Positions 15,860 to 24,925 of a stretch of DNA of 64,000 bases are shown here, piece after piece; the first letter of the stretch is position 1; the number at the start of each line of letters is the position of its first letter. The stretch lies in the NCBI GenBank assembly GCA_036498265.1, contig DASYFT010000003.1:1-64000 (forward strand). Direction: 5' to 3'. The position numbers were made by a program, and so were the translations under genes. Below the pieces are notes generated by a model that had not been told where the DNA came from, searched no databases, and saw only the letters and a list, made by a program, of their open reading frames with translations. This DNA is from Palsa-744 sp036498265. Its GTDB lineage: Bacteria; Actinomycetota; Thermoleophilia; Solirubrobacterales; Solirubrobacteraceae.

Positions 15860-15892
15860 GTGCGTGGGGCCACTTGGCCCCACGCACTGTTT
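15860..15892 (+). terminator. strong intrinsic terminator
   Basis: GTGCGTGGGGCC pairs perfectly with GGCCCCACGCAC over a 4-nt loop (ACTT), followed by TGTTT. It ends the transcript of the secreted-protein gene at 15076-15816. Confidence 0.85.
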
Positions 15893-16012
15893 AAGGGCCG
15901 GCTGTCGTGTTAGGGTCGGCCCTCGTGCTCCGTCTCGACACGGACGTGACCGATGCAGAGCGCGGCCCGCCGGCACCTCGAATCGGCCGCTACGACAGCC
16001 GCCGGTTCTCGC

Positions 16013-16040
16013 TTGACAGTCGATAGACACCCGATACACT
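16013..16040 (+). promoter_or_regulatory. promoter of the two large surface-protein genes
   Basis: TTGACA (16013-16018), 16-bp spacer, TACACT (16035-16040): the best consensus-like promoter in the window. It places the transcript start near 16047, about 25 nt before the ATG at 16073, which has AAGGAG at 16056-16061. Confidence 0.7.
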
Positions 16041-16072
16041 CGCTTCTGGGAGATCAAGGAGAGAGGGACAGG

Positions 16073-19000
16073 ATGGGCGGCAGCGATTGCGATAGCGCGG
16101 AGCCTGAGCCGGGCTGGAAGCCGGGCTCGGCTCGTTTGCGGCGGCTTGGTGGCCGTCCGGTCGGGCGTGCCGCACGACGCGTCGTGCTCGCTCTCTCCCT
16201 GGTGACTGGACTCGCTCTTTACGCCGTCCCAGCGCTCGCCTCCGCCGACACGCTCCACAAGTTCTCAGGCCGCATCGTCAAAGGCGAAGGCCTCTGCGCG
16301 TTCACCGAACCCAAGTCGGTTGCGGTGAACAACACAACCGGCGAAATCTGGGTGATCGACCATGCCAAGGCCCGGGTCGATCGCCTGAGCCCGACTGGGG
16401 CGTGCCTGTCCTCAGCGAAAGTGTTCTCTCCGGAATTCGTCTCGGTCGACCAGAACACCGGCGACGCGTACGTCGCGGTCGCACTGGAAAAAGAAGCTGA
16501 AGAACGCTTCGAAGTGGTCAAGTTCAACTCCGAAGGCAAAGCGCTCCGCAAAATCAAGAAATGGAAAAACGCGGAAAAAATTGAAGAATCGTTCGAAGAA
16601 CACGGCCCGATCCTGGGCCTTGGCGTGGACGCGAGCGGAAGCCTCTGGGTTTACCAGGGCGAAGTCATCCAGCATTTCAGCAACGCAGAACCGAACAAGT
16701 GGGAATCGGCAGTCGAAGCCGAAGCAGGCGCCTGCTCCTCCGTCCCCGGCTTCGCCGTCTCGCCAGACGCGCAGTTCTTCTACGTCGGCCGCGAAAGGGA
16801 AACACGGAGCGGCGAATGCACCGCCGCCTCAGTCCTCGTCAAGCTGGACAGCGAAGGTCACTCGGTCACCATTCCGCCGGGAGAAGGTGGCATCGCCAAG
16901 GCGCAGCTCGACAATGAAAACACGACTGGCGTGGCAGTGGACAATGCGGACCAGGTCTATTTCGACAACGTGACCAACGTCTCCAGTTTCAACTCGGGGG
17001 GTGAATTCGTCCAGCGATTCGCCAACGAACCAGGCGAAGGGCAGCTGCAGGAAGGAACCGGCGTCGCGGCCGCCTCCAATGGCGACGTGTATGTCGCCGA
17101 CCTCCGCGCAGGAGCGATCAAGGTCTATGGCCCAGCCAAACCCGAACAGCCGGTGCTGCCACAGGTGGCGGATGGACGCGCCTACGAGCAGGTCACTCCG
17201 CAGAACAAGCTCGGAGCGACGATCTACCCGATAAGCAAGTCGTTCGGCATGATCCAGGCCGCGGAAGACGGGAATGCGATCACGTTCATCTCGAACTCGC
17301 CGCCCGTCTCAGCTCCGCCGACGAACCGCGCTCCTGAACCGACGCAGAACCTCTCGAGGCGCGGGTCATCCTGGGGCACTGAAACGATCGCGACACCGGC
17401 CGGACGCGTGCCGGCCGGATATGCCAGCGAATCGGGTGACCAGTACGAATTCTTCACCCCCGACCTGGCCGCCGGTCTGGCTAATCCTCAGGAACACGAG
17501 TCCGTGTTCCACAACGAACCGCTCCTGTCTCCCGACGCGACCGAAGGGACCCCCTACCGTCGCAACCTCTCGGTGCCCGGGAGCGAATGCGAACCGGTGC
17601 CATCCGGCTGCTACGTGGCCTTGGTGTCTGGCGCGAACGACACAGCGAGCCCGTTCGTTCCCTTCGGCGGCAAGGTGCACTTCACGAGTGCCGCGCCCGA
17701 TCTCAGCCATGCCGTGCTCCGCTCTGAAGTCCCCCTGACGGCCGAAGCGTCCGCGCACGGACAGAATGAAGGACTCTACGAGACCGAAGCGGGCGGCGGC
17801 CTGCAACTCGTCAGCATCCTCCCGGCGGGCGAAGCCGGGGATCCCAGCGCCGAAGGGACGAGCCTGCGGCTCGGGGGCCCAGGCGAAAACAACGGTGGCG
17901 TCATGCGGAACGCGATCTCCAAGAACGGCTCCCGCGTCATCTGGTCGACCGAACGAGGCGCCGGAAAGCTCTATCTGCGCGACACCGCGAAACACGAAAC
18001 GCTGAGGATCGACACGGTTCCGACGTCCGAAAAGACGGAAGTCGCTCAGCCTGAAACCGGCGCCCAGTTCCAGACGGCGAACGTGGAAGGCTCGAAGATC
18101 TTCTTCACGGACACTCAACGGCTGATGAAGAGCTCGACGGTCGAACCAGAAGTCGAAGAAACCGAAGGGCTCGGTGACCTCTACGTCTGTGACGTCGTGG
18201 AAGGAGAAGGCGGCAAACTCGGCTGCGAACTGAAGGATCTGACGGCCGAAGTTCGGTCCGCCGGCGAATCCGCGGCAGTCCAGGGCGTGCTTGGGGCGGG
18301 CGACGAAGGGAATACCGTCTACTACGTCGCCAACGGCGTCTTGTCCGAAGACGCGGGTCGCGGCGGATGCGAACCCCGAGCCCGGCTCGAACTTCAGAAC
18401 AGGAGCTGCAACCTCTACGCGCAGCACTTCAGCGGCGGAGCTTGGCACGCCCCCAAGTTCGTCGCCTCGCTGGCGGTCGAAGACCAGAACGACTGGCACA
18501 TCGAAAACGAAGCTGGCGCGCTCACCGGCGTCACCTCGAGGGTCTCGCCCAACGGCACCTACCTCTCGTTCATGTCGAACCGGAGCCTCACCGGATACAA
18601 CAACGTCGACACCAGCAAAGCCGCCAACGGCGCGCGCGACGAGGAGGTCTATCTCTACAACTCGGAAACGAACTTCCTGCAATGCCCCTCGTGCAACCCC
18701 GGCGGCGCTCCCCCGACCGGCATCCTGGACAAAGAAGAATCCAGCGAAGGGATAGGCCTCCTGATCGACCGTCCGGAGCTCTGGACCTTCCAGTGGGTGG
18801 CCGCCAACATCCCCGGGTGGACCTCGAGGAGCCGGGAAACGAGCGTCTATCAGTCTCGCTACCTCTCGAACAGCGGCCGGCTCTTCTTCAACAGCGTCTC
18901 GCCACTCGTGCCAGCGGACGAAAACGGCAAGGCCGACGTCTACGAGTTCGAGCCGAAAGGCGAAGGGAGCTGTACCAGTTCGAGCGGCTGCATCTCGCTG

Positions 19001-19510
19001 ATCTCCTCCGGGAAATCCACGCGAGAATCGGCATTCCTCGACGCCAGTGCGAGCGGGAACGACGTGTTCTTCCTGACCTCCGAGCAGCTCGCCGCTTCCG
19101 ACAACGAACAACAGGACCTCGACAGCGCCTTCGACATCTACGACGCGCGCGTGTGCGGCTCCGCCGGCTGCGTCAACCCGCCGCCTCCACCGCACCCGTG
19201 CACGAGCGAAGCAACCTGCAAACCGGGCACGACGACCGTAGCGGCGCTCCCAGGCGCTCCACCGAGTTCGCTTCCGGGCAGCGGCAACGCCGGCACGACG
19301 CAGGTCCTGACCGAAAAAGTCGTGAAAACGCCTCCGCCGGCGAAGAAGACGGAAACCCGTGCTCAGAAGCTCGCCAAGGCGCTCAAGGCATGCAAGAAGC
19401 TGAAGAAGAAGTCGAAGCGCAACGCCTGTATTCGCGCGGCCCACAAGAAATATGATCCGCCGAAGAAGAAGAGCAAAAGCCACAAGGCCTCCCAAGGGGT
19501 GAAGCGATGA
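16073..19510 (+). CDS. very large secreted beta-propeller (NHL/PD40-like) protein
   Basis: 1145 aa. A long basic N-region precedes a hydrophobic stretch (about residues 37-55) and an ALASA cleavage site near 58. Residues 60-345 contain NHL-type blades (SVAVNNTTGEIWVIDHA, VSVDQNTGDAYVAV, GVAAASNGDVYVADL). The segment ADGRAYEQVTPQNKLGATI opens a second region to about 1010 with WD40/TolB-like strands (SPNGTYLSFMSNRSLTGYNN, DEEVYLYNSE, CPSCNPGG). A Pro-rich linker and a Lys-rich tail (KALKACKKLKKKSKRNAC) end the protein; such tails may hold it to the anionic wall. ATG at 16073 fits the promoter and ribosome-binding site; the open frame upstream precedes the promoter. It overlaps the next gene by 4 nt. 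Function unknown; a cell-surface scaffold or glycan-binding role is possible. Confidence 0.82.
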   Translation: MGGSDCDSAEPEPGWKPGSARLRRLGGRPVGRAARRVVLALSLVTGLALYAVPALASADTLHKFSGRIVKGEGLCAFTEPKSVAVNNTTGEIWVIDHAKARVDRLSPTGACLSSAKVFSPEFVSVDQNTGDAYVAVALEKEAEERFEVVKFNSEGKALRKIKKWKNAEKIEESFEEHGPILGLGVDASGSLWVYQGEVIQHFSNAEPNKWESAVEAEAGACSSVPGFAVSPDAQFFYVGRERETRSGECTAASVLVKLDSEGHSVTIPPGEGGIAKAQLDNENTTGVAVDNADQVYFDNVTNVSSFNSGGEFVQRFANEPGEGQLQEGTGVAAASNGDVYVADLRAGAIKVYGPAKPEQPVLPQVADGRAYEQVTPQNKLGATIYPISKSFGMIQAAEDGNAITFISNSPPVSAPPTNRAPEPTQNLSRRGSSWGTETIATPAGRVPAGYASESGDQYEFFTPDLAAGLANPQEHESVFHNEPLLSPDATEGTPYRRNLSVPGSECEPVPSGCYVALVSGANDTASPFVPFGGKVHFTSAAPDLSHAVLRSEVPLTAEASAHGQNEGLYETEAGGGLQLVSILPAGEAGDPSAEGTSLRLGGPGENNGGVMRNAISKNGSRVIWSTERGAGKLYLRDTAKHETLRIDTVPTSEKTEVAQPETGAQFQTANVEGSKIFFTDTQRLMKSSTVEPEVEETEGLGDLYVCDVVEGEGGKLGCELKDLTAEVRSAGESAAVQGVLGAGDEGNTVYYVANGVLSEDAGRGGCEPRARLELQNRSCNLYAQHFSGGAWHAPKFVASLAVEDQNDWHIENEAGALTGVTSRVSPNGTYLSFMSNRSLTGYNNVDTSKAANGARDEEVYLYNSETNFLQCPSCNPGGAPPTGILDKEESSEGIGLLIDRPELWTFQWVAANIPGWTSRSRETSVYQSRYLSNSGRLFFNSVSPLVPADENGKADVYEFEPKGEGSCTSSSGCISLISSGKSTRESAFLDASASGNDVFFLTSEQLAASDNEQQDLDSAFDIYDARVCGSAGCVNPPPPPHPCTSEATCKPGTTTVAALPGAPPSSLPGSGNAGTTQVLTEKVVKTPPPAKKTETRAQKLAKALKACKKLKKKSKRNACIRAAHKKYDPPKKKSKSHKASQGVKR

Positions 19511-22500
19511 TGGGCGACTCGCGACGACGGCTGCAACTCGCCGTGCTGACGGTGGCAATGTTGCTCGTCGCGCTGTCCAGTGCGACGGCCGCCTCCGCCC
19601 AGACCCCATGGCTCAAACTTGCCTCCGTGTCCACGCCCACGAACCTGCCCCCGGGCGGAGAAGGCACGATCAACCTCACCGCCACGAACCTGGGCGACGG
19701 CAACCTCGAAGGCAACGCTGAAAGCGTCACCGTGACGGACACCGTACCGCAGGGGTTCGAAATCACGGGGGCGAAACCGGCGACCTGTCTGGCCGAATCC
19801 GGGAGAGAAGGAAAAGCGCCCGAAAAGCCGGTGTGTATACGCAAATGGCCAGGGCAGCCCAAAACGACAGTCAAGGACTTCCCTCCGTGCACGTTCACCC
19901 CCTCGACAGCAACCTGCACCCTCAGCGAAATCCTGGCGCCCTATGAACGATGGGAAATGTCGATCAACGTCAGGGTCCCGAACATCCCGTCCGGGTCTAA
20001 GCCGGTCAACGAACTGAAGGTCGCCGGAGGCAAACTCGCGGAACCGAAGATCCTCAGCCGCCCGCTCACCGTCAGCAGTGAACCGACCCCGTTCGCCGTC
20101 GAAAATCTCGAACTCACGCCAGAAAACGAAGTTGGAGCGCCTCAGACCCAGGCCGGGTCGCATCCGTTCCAGTTCACGACGGCTCTCGACCTCAACCGCA
20201 TCTACCAGCTGTTCCCCACCGGCAACGTCGAACCGTCGGTTCCGGCGTCTCCAAAGGACCTCAAGGTCAACCTTCCGCCCGGGCTGATCGGGAACGCCAG
20301 CAAGGGCGTGATCCCGCAGTGCACCGAACTGCAGTTCACGACCACGCCGGTCGGCGGGGTCAACCAGTGCCCGGCGGACACGGCCGTGGGCGCGGCGGTC
20401 GTCACCGTCACCGAACCGGACAATGTCAAAGCGCTCACCGTCCCGACAGCGGTCTACAACCTCGTGCCCGCCCCCGGAGAGCCGGCGCGCTTCGGATTCT
20501 TGGCGAGCATCGTGCCCGTGACGATCGACACGGTCGTCCGCGAAGGCGACTACCACGTGGTCGCGAACGTCAACAACGCCTCGCAGGAGGCGGCGCTGCT
20601 CTCGAGCGAAGTCACGATCTGGGGAATACCTGGCGATCCCGCTCACGATCAGTCCCGCGGCTCGCAATGCATCGCTCGCGAAGCCCTCCTGGCCAACGGC
20701 GAAAAATGCGTCTTGCTGAACAACCAGCATCCGGAACCGTTCATCACGATGCCAGGGTCCTGCGAAACGCCGTTGCAGACGAGCGTGCAGGCCGAGTCGT
20801 GGCTGCCTGGAGCGACCTTCCTGGAACCCTTCGTCCCGGCTGCCAGCCAGACGATGACCGGCTGCGACCACCTGCCGTTCACGCCGACGATAACCCTGCA
20901 GCCCACCCAGAGCGAATCGAACACGCCGACAGGATTGACGGTGAACCTGGAAGTCCCGCAGCCGTCGACGCACGACGTGAAAGGTCTCGCTGAGGCCAAC
21001 ATCCGGAACACCGAAGTCAAATTCCCGACCGGAATACAGCTGAGCCCGTCTGCCGCCAACGGCCTCACCTCCTGCGGCCTCGCGGAAATCGGCTTTGTGG
21101 GCCAGAACCAGGCGACCAAGGCCTACGAATTCTCGCCGGTGGACGCGAGCTGTCCGGACTCCTCGAAGGTCGGCAACGTCGAAATCACGACCCCCGTGCT
21201 CGAACACCCATTGCACGGCAGCGTCTACCTCGCGGCCCAGGAAAGCAACCCCGCGAACTCCCGGTTCGGCGTCTACCTGGTCGTCGAAGATCCGATCACC
21301 GGCGTGCTTGTCAAGATCTTCGGCACGGTCGAACCCGACCCGACGACCGGTCAGATCACGTCGAAGTTCGAGAACGCGCCCCAGCTGCCGTTCGAAAAGC
21401 TCTCGCTCGAACTGTTCAGCGGGCCGCGCGCGTCGCTCGCGACGCCGCGAACGTGCGGCAACTACGCCACGCTCGCGAAACTCGGGCCGTGGTCCGGTCA
21501 GCAGGAAGTCGAAAGCGCATCCGGGTTCACGATCGGATCGGGCCCCCACGGGACAGGGTGCGCGGGCCCGCTGCCCTTCAACCCGAGCTTCCAGGCCGGC
21601 ACAAACAGGCAGGCCGGCGCGTTCACGCCTTTCACTCTGACGCTGGCGCGCGCCGACACCGACCAGTCGCTCACCCACCTGTCGATGACGCTTCCCCCCG
21701 GTATCGCGGGACTGCTCTCACAGGTCAAGCAGTGCCCCGAACCGCAGGCCTCTCAGGGAACGTGCGGTCCGGAAAGTCTGATCGGCAGCGCGACGGCGGT
21801 CGCGGGACTCGGTCCGGAACCGTTCACCGTGACCGGCGGTCGGGTATACATCACCGGGCCCTACCACGGCGCCCCGTTCGGGCTCTCGGTCGTCATCCCG
21901 GCGAAGGCCGGCCCGTTCGACTTCGGCTACGTGGTCACCCGCTCCACGATCAACGTCGACCGCAGCACCGCGGCGCTGACCATCGACAGCGAACTGCCGA
22001 CGATGCTCAACGCGCTCAAAAACGGAGTGCCGCAGAACACGGGCGTGCCCGTGCAGCTGCGCCAGGTCGTGGTGACCGTCGAACGGCCGGGAGGAGCGCC
22101 GTTCCAGTTCAATCCCACGAACTGCAGCCCGATGCGCATCACCGGAGCCATCAGCGGTGACGAAGGCGCGAGCACGCCGATCTCCTATCCCTTCCAGGCG
22201 GTGAACTGCGAAAAGCTTCCGTTCGCGCCCACGCTGAGCGCCGAAACGAGCTCTAACGTCACCAAACTGAACGGCACGAGCCTCGTGGTGAAGGTCACCT
22301 CCGGCGCCGGGCAGGCCAACATCGCCAAAACGAAGATCGAATTTCCCGAACAGCTGCCCTCGCGACTGACGACGATCCAGAAAGCGTGTCCCGACTCGGT
22401 CTTCGAAGCCAACCCGGCGACCTGTCCGGAAGGCTCCGTGATCGGGACGGCCACGGCGCACACGCCGGTGCTGAACAGCCCGCTGACCGGGCCGGCCTAC

Positions 22501-22989
22501 CTCGTCTCCCACGGCGGGGCCGCCTTCCCCGACGCCGAGTTCGTCCTCCAGGGCGAAGGCATCACGCTGATCCTCGACGGCCAGACCGACATCAAAAAAG
22601 GCATAACGAGCTCGACCTTCAACGCCGTCCCGGATGCGCCGGTCAGCTCGTTCGTGGTCACGCTCCCGGCGGGACCGCACTCGGCCTTCACCGGCTTCGG
22701 TGACCTGTGCAAACCGACGACCACGGTCACCAAGCGGGTCAAGGTTGCGAAGAAGGTCCGCTCGCACGGTCGCACGCGGACGACCCACGTCTTCAAGAAC
22801 GTCCAGCAGACGATCGCGGCGCCGCTGATGATGCCGACGGTCCTCACCGGGCAGAACGGCAACACGATCGTGAAGAAGACGCCGCTCACCGTGACAGGCT
22901 GCAAAGCCGTCCAGAGCTTCAAAGCCAAGCACAAGGCCAAGAAGAAGTCGAAGAAAAAGAAGAAGTCGTCCAAGAAGAAGAAGAAATAG
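19507..22989 (+). CDS. large secreted repeat protein with DUF11-like start and Lys-rich tail
   Basis: 1160 aa. Signal peptide at residues 1-32 (hydrophobic LAVLTVAMLLVALSSATAASA). Residues 35-95 resemble a DUF11-type domain (TINLTATNLGDGNLEGNAESVTVTDTVPQGF). The body contains at least four related modules built on 'LPPGL...C...CP..S.VG...V..P...PL.G.VY'. Examples are near VNLPPGLIGNASKGVIPQC, VKFPTGIQLSPSAANGLTSC, MTLPPGIAGLLSQVKQC and IEFPEQLPSRLTTIQKAC. The final 35 residues are mostly Lys. Its ATG overlaps the preceding stop (ATGA), so both surface proteins are made from one transcript. I know no functional assignment for this repeat; a stalk or adhesin-like surface protein is an inference. 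Confidence 0.8.
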   Translation: MMGDSRRRLQLAVLTVAMLLVALSSATAASAQTPWLKLASVSTPTNLPPGGEGTINLTATNLGDGNLEGNAESVTVTDTVPQGFEITGAKPATCLAESGREGKAPEKPVCIRKWPGQPKTTVKDFPPCTFTPSTATCTLSEILAPYERWEMSINVRVPNIPSGSKPVNELKVAGGKLAEPKILSRPLTVSSEPTPFAVENLELTPENEVGAPQTQAGSHPFQFTTALDLNRIYQLFPTGNVEPSVPASPKDLKVNLPPGLIGNASKGVIPQCTELQFTTTPVGGVNQCPADTAVGAAVVTVTEPDNVKALTVPTAVYNLVPAPGEPARFGFLASIVPVTIDTVVREGDYHVVANVNNASQEAALLSSEVTIWGIPGDPAHDQSRGSQCIAREALLANGEKCVLLNNQHPEPFITMPGSCETPLQTSVQAESWLPGATFLEPFVPAASQTMTGCDHLPFTPTITLQPTQSESNTPTGLTVNLEVPQPSTHDVKGLAEANIRNTEVKFPTGIQLSPSAANGLTSCGLAEIGFVGQNQATKAYEFSPVDASCPDSSKVGNVEITTPVLEHPLHGSVYLAAQESNPANSRFGVYLVVEDPITGVLVKIFGTVEPDPTTGQITSKFENAPQLPFEKLSLELFSGPRASLATPRTCGNYATLAKLGPWSGQQEVESASGFTIGSGPHGTGCAGPLPFNPSFQAGTNRQAGAFTPFTLTLARADTDQSLTHLSMTLPPGIAGLLSQVKQCPEPQASQGTCGPESLIGSATAVAGLGPEPFTVTGGRVYITGPYHGAPFGLSVVIPAKAGPFDFGYVVTRSTINVDRSTAALTIDSELPTMLNALKNGVPQNTGVPVQLRQVVVTVERPGGAPFQFNPTNCSPMRITGAISGDEGASTPISYPFQAVNCEKLPFAPTLSAETSSNVTKLNGTSLVVKVTSGAGQANIAKTKIEFPEQLPSRLTTIQKACPDSVFEANPATCPEGSVIGTATAHTPVLNSPLTGPAYLVSHGGAAFPDAEFVLQGEGITLILDGQTDIKKGITSSTFNAVPDAPVSSFVVTLPAGPHSAFTGFGDLCKPTTTVTKRVKVAKKVRSHGRTRTTHVFKNVQQTIAAPLMMPTVLTGQNGNTIVKKTPLTVTGCKAVQSFKAKHKAKKKSKKKKKSSKKKKK

Positions 22990-23006
22990 CGGTGGTATGA
23001 CGTAAT

Positions 23007-23024
23007 TCCGGGTTTTCGCCCGGA
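23007..23024 (+). terminator. short hairpin after the surface-protein operon
   Basis: TCCGGG and CCCGGA pair around a TTTTCG loop 17 nt after the stop at 22989. A T-rich stretch (TTATTTCT) follows at a distance, so termination is probable but weaker than at 15860. Confidence 0.45.
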
Positions 23025-23083
23025 TGCGTCGGTTATTTCTGAATGAAGCGGGTATTGGCGCTTCGACACGACTTGTCATTGTC

Positions 23084-23112
23084 TTGACCGATCGGCGCGT
23101 TTGTGTCAACAT
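23084..23112 (+). promoter_or_regulatory. promoter of the second small secreted-protein gene
   Basis: TTGACC (23084-23089), 17-bp spacer, CAACAT (23107-23112). It would give a leader of about 125 nt before the ATG at 23242. Confidence 0.4.
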
Positions 23113-23241
23113 CGCGTCGGCGATGCGGCCGTAGATCGTGCTTGCGCGATCCCTGCCGCGGAGCTTATCGGCCTGGCTGGTCAAAAAGGGATGGCCCTCA
23201 GGTCGCCGGTATCCAAATCCGGGGGGGAACAAGGAGAAGAG
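23110..23241 (+). other. structured leader of the second small secreted-protein gene
   Basis: The leader opens with the hairpin CATCGC-GTCG-GCGATG (23110-23125). Next comes GCGGC...GCCGC (23125-23159) enclosing GATCG...CGATC. Its 3' end, TCGCCGGTATCCAAATCC then GGGAACAAGGAG, resembles the end of the leader of the paralogous gene at 15076. AAGGAG (23231-23236) is the ribosome-binding site, 5 nt before the ATG. No known riboswitch class was recognised. Confidence 0.4.
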
Positions 23242-24057
23242 ATGAAGGGCATCAGAATCTGGGGAGCGTGCCTCTTCGCGGCGCTCGCGGCCGGTGCCGT
23301 CTCGGCATCACCCGCACTGGCAGTGAGCCTTCCCGAAGCCGGCAGATGCGTGAAAGTGGCGGTCGGCAAAGGCGCATACAGCGGCGGGAACTGCCTGACG
23401 CACGCCACGAAAAGCGGGGGCACGTGGGAATGGACGCCCGTGACCTCGACCGAAAAACAGACCTTCTCGGGGTCTGGAGGCGAAACGACCCTGACAACCG
23501 CCGGGCACCCGACCATCAAATGCATCGACGCCAACTTCACTGGCGAATACACCGGCCCGAAAACGGCCACGGTGCAGATCGAATTCCAGGGGTGCCAGAA
23601 CCCGACGGAACAGCCCTGCCAGAGCATTCAGAACTCGACCAACAAGACGGAGATAGCGACGTTCCCGCTCGAAGCCGAACTCGGCTTCATCAGGAACGAA
23701 GAAAAAGAAGGCAAACTGCTCGTCACCGTCGGAATGGACCTCAAACCGACGCCGCCGCTGACCGATCTGGCTGCGTATGAATGCACCGGATCCTCAGAAG
23801 TGGCGCATCTCCAAGGGTCGGTGATCGGGAAGGCGTCGCCAATCGACAAAATGACGACGACGCTGAACTTCCTGTACCTCGCGACGAAAAAAGGTGAACA
23901 GGTCCCGACGCACTTCCAGGGAGGGCCGACCGACACGCTGAGCACGACGTTCACGTCGGGTCTCGAAACGATCGGATCGGGAGCGTCGAGCCTGAACATC
24001 AAAACCTACGTGGGACACAACGCGGCGCCCCTCGAGATAAAGGCGATCGACAAATAA
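23242..24057 (+). CDS. secreted protein of unknown function, paralogue of 15076-15816
   Basis: 271 aa. Signal peptide MKGIRIWGACLFAALAAGAVSASPALA; mature part begins VSLPEAGRCVKVAVGKGAYSGGNC. The shared pattern with the 15076 protein is TIKC, IEFQGC...QPC, YEC and QGSVIG. A hand count of its codons gives 16 GAA to 2 GAG and 14 AAA to 4 AAG. By contrast, the TetR gene at 8898 has 2 GAA to 14 GAG and only AAG. AAGGAG lies 5 nt before the chosen ATG, and the frame open upstream falls in the leader. Function unknown. Confidence 0.78.
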   Translation: MKGIRIWGACLFAALAAGAVSASPALAVSLPEAGRCVKVAVGKGAYSGGNCLTHATKSGGTWEWTPVTSTEKQTFSGSGGETTLTTAGHPTIKCIDANFTGEYTGPKTATVQIEFQGCQNPTEQPCQSIQNSTNKTEIATFPLEAELGFIRNEEKEGKLLVTVGMDLKPTPPLTDLAAYECTGSSEVAHLQGSVIGKASPIDKMTTTLNFLYLATKKGEQVPTHFQGGPTDTLSTTFTSGLETIGSGASSLNIKTYVGHNAAPLEIKAIDK

Positions 24058-24093
24058 GCCGCCGAGTAGGACTGGTCGACCAGAAGTGAGCGC

Positions 24094-24118
24094 AGAGGGC
24101 GTCCGGGGGGCGCCCTCT
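24094..24118 (+). terminator. hairpin after the second secreted-protein gene
   Basis: AGAGGGCG and CGCCCTCT form a perfect 8-bp stem around a G-rich 9-nt loop, 37 nt after the stop at 24057. No T-tract follows. It lies between convergent genes and could serve both. Confidence 0.45.
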
Positions 24119-24203
24119 CGCGTTCGGGCCGCGCCCTCTCACCTCCCGGCGTGCCGCCTCCGCGCAGCGTCGGGGTCGGGCTATGGCGTCGAAGCCGGCG
24201 GCC

Positions 24204-24917
24204 CTATCCCGGCTCGTTGCGCAGCGAGCGCCAGAGATACCTGCAGGCAAGCGTACGGTAGGGGCGCCAGGGTTCCGCGATGGCCTCGATCTGTGCCGGC
24301 GTGGGAAGCCCGTCGAGACCGTATGCACGTTCGATCGCGCGCCTGATGCCGAGGTCGCCGACGGCGAGCACGTCCGGGCGGTCGAGCTGGAACATCAGGA
24401 ACATGTGCCCCGACCAGGTGCCGATCCCCTTGACGGCCACGAGCTCGGCGATCACGTCCTCGTCATCTAGGTCCTCGAGGCGCTCGAGCTCGAGCTCGCC
24501 GGAAAGCACGTGCTCCGCGAGTGAGCGCAGGAAGCCGACCTTGGCATGGGAGAGCCCCGCCGCGGCTCGCAGCTCGTCGGGGTCGTCGGCGAGGATCTCC
24601 TGCGGCGTCGGCGGCCGTCCGTCGAAGCGCGCCAGCAGCCGGCCGTAGATCGCCCTCGCGGCGAGCACGGAGAGCTGCTGGCCGACGATCGCACGCACGA
24701 GCGCTCCGTAGTGATCTCCCGGGTCGGGCCGCCCCTCGCGCATGTCCGGCAGCCGGCCCACGTCGGCGATCAGCCCTGCGAGCACGGGGTCCGAGGCGCT
24801 CAGGTGCGCGACGGCGCGACGCTCGGCAGCCGTCTGACGCCGCGCCTTCGCGGGGGGTGGCTTCGCCGAGCCGGCCTTGGTCGTGGCGGCCTTGGCACGC
24901 GCTGCCGCGTCGGCCAC
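24204..24917 (-). CDS. DNA-3-methyladenine glycosylase II-like (HhH-GPD)
   Basis: 237 aa from GTG at 24917. A basic Ala/Lys-rich leader precedes an AlkA-type HhH-GPD domain: HYGALVRAIVGQQLSVLAARAIYGRLL, then the helix-hairpin-helix LVAVKGIGTWSGHMFLMF. The catalytic Asp follows in LAVGDLGIRRA. It removes alkylated bases from DNA in base excision repair. The C-terminal EPWRPYRTLACRYLWRSL is typical of AlkA. GTG at 24917 lies 9 bp after the HemQ stop on the same strand, so the two genes may be co-transcribed; longer in-frame sequence upstream is an out-of-frame reading of hemQ. Confidence 0.88.
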   Translation of the reverse strand: MADAAARAKAATTKAGSAKPPPAKARRQTAAERRAVAHLSASDPVLAGLIADVGRLPDMREGRPDPGDHYGALVRAIVGQQLSVLAARAIYGRLLARFDGRPPTPQEILADDPDELRAAAGLSHAKVGFLRSLAEHVLSGELELERLEDLDDEDVIAELVAVKGIGTWSGHMFLMFQLDRPDVLAVGDLGIRRAIERAYGLDGLPTPAQIEAIAEPWRPYRTLACRYLWRSLRNEPG

Positions 24918-24925
24918 GATCGACC

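Noticed and set aside
19363..21678. 771-codon leftward open frame antisense to the second surface protein
   Set aside because: Antisense shadow: dominated by Arg, Gly and Phe with no recognisable domain, while the forward frame has a signal peptide and repeats.
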